The translations under genes and the position numbers were made by a program. A DNA stretch of 50,995 nt from Acidobacteriota bacterium (GTDB lineage Bacteria; Acidobacteriota; Blastocatellia; RBC074): the NCBI GenBank assembly GCA_018268995.1, contig JAFDVL010000080.1:1-50995 (forward strand), given 5' to 3'. The notes beneath the pieces were generated by a model. The model was given only the letters and a program-made list of their open reading frames with translations, had not been told where the DNA came from and did no database searches. Below are positions 50,084 through 50,995 of this stretch, in pieces. Each line of letters starts with the position of its first letter. The stretch's first letter is position 1.

Positions 50084-50995
50084 ATGGCACACAGTCCCAT
50101 TAAATACGTCGAAAAAGGGCTATCGAAATTTGCATCATTTGCTTTCAATGCAATTCAATCGGTGAATCAATACAAGCCCGCTCCGGCGTTCACCCCCAAA
50201 TGGTCAGAAAAGCCGCTGCTCAAGTCGTGGCAAAAATCCAAGCCGACGCTCGGTTGGCCACGCACAACGGATTCTCTTTGCCCACAATGCGTAAAAGAAG
50301 CCCGCAAACGCATCATCGAAGACGGCGAAGACCCGTTCAAGGTCATCGAAGATCGTCCTGGCGAAATCAAAGCGCAGATCATCAATCGTGACAACGAAGT
50401 TTGGATGGTCAAGGATTGCCCGATCCACGGCCACTATGAAGACATGATGGCAATGGACACGAAGTTCCTGGAACACATCGAAGCGATGTATCCGGGGCGT
50501 GACATTGATGCGCACAACGACGAACGCCTGCACAAACACGGCTCGTCCACGATCAAGCACGGACGCGGTTCCGTCTTGACTGTAGACCTGACGAACCGTT
50601 GCAACATGATGTGTGACCCGTGCTTTATGGACGCGAACCAAGTCGGCTTCGTGCATGAGCTGAGCTGGGAAGACATCAAGGAAATTATGGACAATGCGGT
50701 TTCGATCAAGCCGCGTCGCCAAATGTCCATTCAGTTTTCCGGCGGCGAACCGACGCTCTCGCCGTACTTCCTCGACGCGATTAAGTACTCGAAGAAAGTC
50801 GGATACAACTCCGTTCAGGCCGCGACGAACGGTATCGAATTCGCCAAGTCGAAAGAATTTTGTCGCAAAGCTGCTGAAGCTGGATTGCGTTATGTCTATC
50901 TGCAATTCGATGGCATCGGCAACGCGGCGAACGGACACCGTCAAGTCGGCAACCTGTTCGACGTGAAGCTGAAGGCGATTGACAACCTGCACGAA
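50084..50995 (+). CDS. Radical SAM enzyme, Tes/MJ0619-like (partial)
   Basis: The frame is open to the window end, giving 304 residues without a stop, so the C-terminus is missing. The radical SAM cluster motif CNMMCDPC (Cys173, Cys177, Cys180) follows TVDLTNRC, and SGGEPTLSPYFLD is the SAM-binding GGE motif. A distinctive N-terminal cysteine region (TTDSLCPQC with Cys66 and Cys69, then VKDCPIHGHYED with Cys112) matches the MJ0619-type radical SAM family, whose best-known member is the tetraether lipid synthase Tes of archaea. A role joining lipid tails in membrane-spanning lipids is possible, as Acidobacteriota make such lipids. AGGA precedes the ATG. The family is likely; the reaction is inferred. 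Confidence 0.82.
   Translation, partial: MAHSPIKYVEKGLSKFASFAFNAIQSVNQYKPAPAFTPKWSEKPLLKSWQKSKPTLGWPRTTDSLCPQCVKEARKRIIEDGEDPFKVIEDRPGEIKAQIINRDNEVWMVKDCPIHGHYEDMMAMDTKFLEHIEAMYPGRDIDAHNDERLHKHGSSTIKHGRGSVLTVDLTNRCNMMCDPCFMDANQVGFVHELSWEDIKEIMDNAVSIKPRRQMSIQFSGGEPTLSPYFLDAIKYSKKVGYNSVQAATNGIEFAKSKEFCRKAAEAGLRYVYLQFDGIGNAANGHRQVGNLFDVKLKAIDNLHE

Noticed and set aside
50204..50992. A 262-codon minus-strand open frame at the right edge.
   Set aside because: The plus-strand radical SAM motifs CxxxCxxC and GGEPT are clear in the same DNA.

Overview
The window looks like a chromosomal segment of an Acidobacteriota member, most likely of the Blastocatellia type. This is an inference from gene content and style: base composition near half G+C by eye, abundant Uma2-type genes, DUF4159 and HD-GYP proteins, a large TPR protein, LptE (so a diderm envelope), and several families of short palindromic intergenic repeats. 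No rRNA, tRNA, CRISPR array, integrase or transposase was found. Both edges cut through genes (an NCS1 permease on the left, a radical SAM enzyme on the right).

Positions 1-17,900 are mainly nucleobase catabolism. They hold an NCS1 permease, a beta-ureidopropionase-like nitrilase, a DUF6986 aldolase-fold enzyme, PreT and PreA (NAD-dependent dihydropyrimidine dehydrogenase), and a three-subunit molybdenum hydroxylase of the xanthine dehydrogenase family. Two Uma2-family nucleases sit among these genes. On the opposite strand, between the nitrilase and the DUF6986 gene, lies a two-gene operon: a protein with a TIR domain, a DUF4062 domain and a second TIR-like domain, translationally coupled to a membrane-anchored nSTAND1 NTPase with a long coiled coil. 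This is the best candidate for an uncharacterised signalling or immunity system.

Positions 17,900-25,100 are mostly on the minus strand: an FHA domain fused through a membrane helix to a trypsin-like protease; the operon HD-GYP / DUF2203 / RluA-type pseudouridine synthase; a secreted M20 peptidase; and NurA nuclease. Positions 25,285-41,000 carry a 1,664-residue TPR protein with a C39-like peptidase domain, then cell-envelope and carbohydrate genes (DUF1460 amidase-like, GT2, DUF4922, methyltransferase, SpoIID), PurU, two potassium channels (Kir and Kv type), a tandem DUF4159 pair and an orphan STN-domain protein.

Positions 41,000-49,600 hold inositol-3-phosphate synthase and, divergently, the leuS-lptE-holA block with an M61 peptidase and a thioesterase interleaved. 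leuS is preceded by a well-formed promoter, a 24-codon leader peptide ending in a leucine-rich stretch, and a 9-bp hairpin, which together look like leucine-responsive control. The window ends in a radical SAM protein resembling the MJ0619/Tes (tetraether lipid synthase) family.

A recurring theme is small composite palindromes. At least four families (at 9323/35359, 32411/42524, 3642/44990 and 15751) sit immediately beside stop codons, promoters and ribosome binding sites, and one family has entered coding sequence in frame in both the nSTAND gene and leuS.
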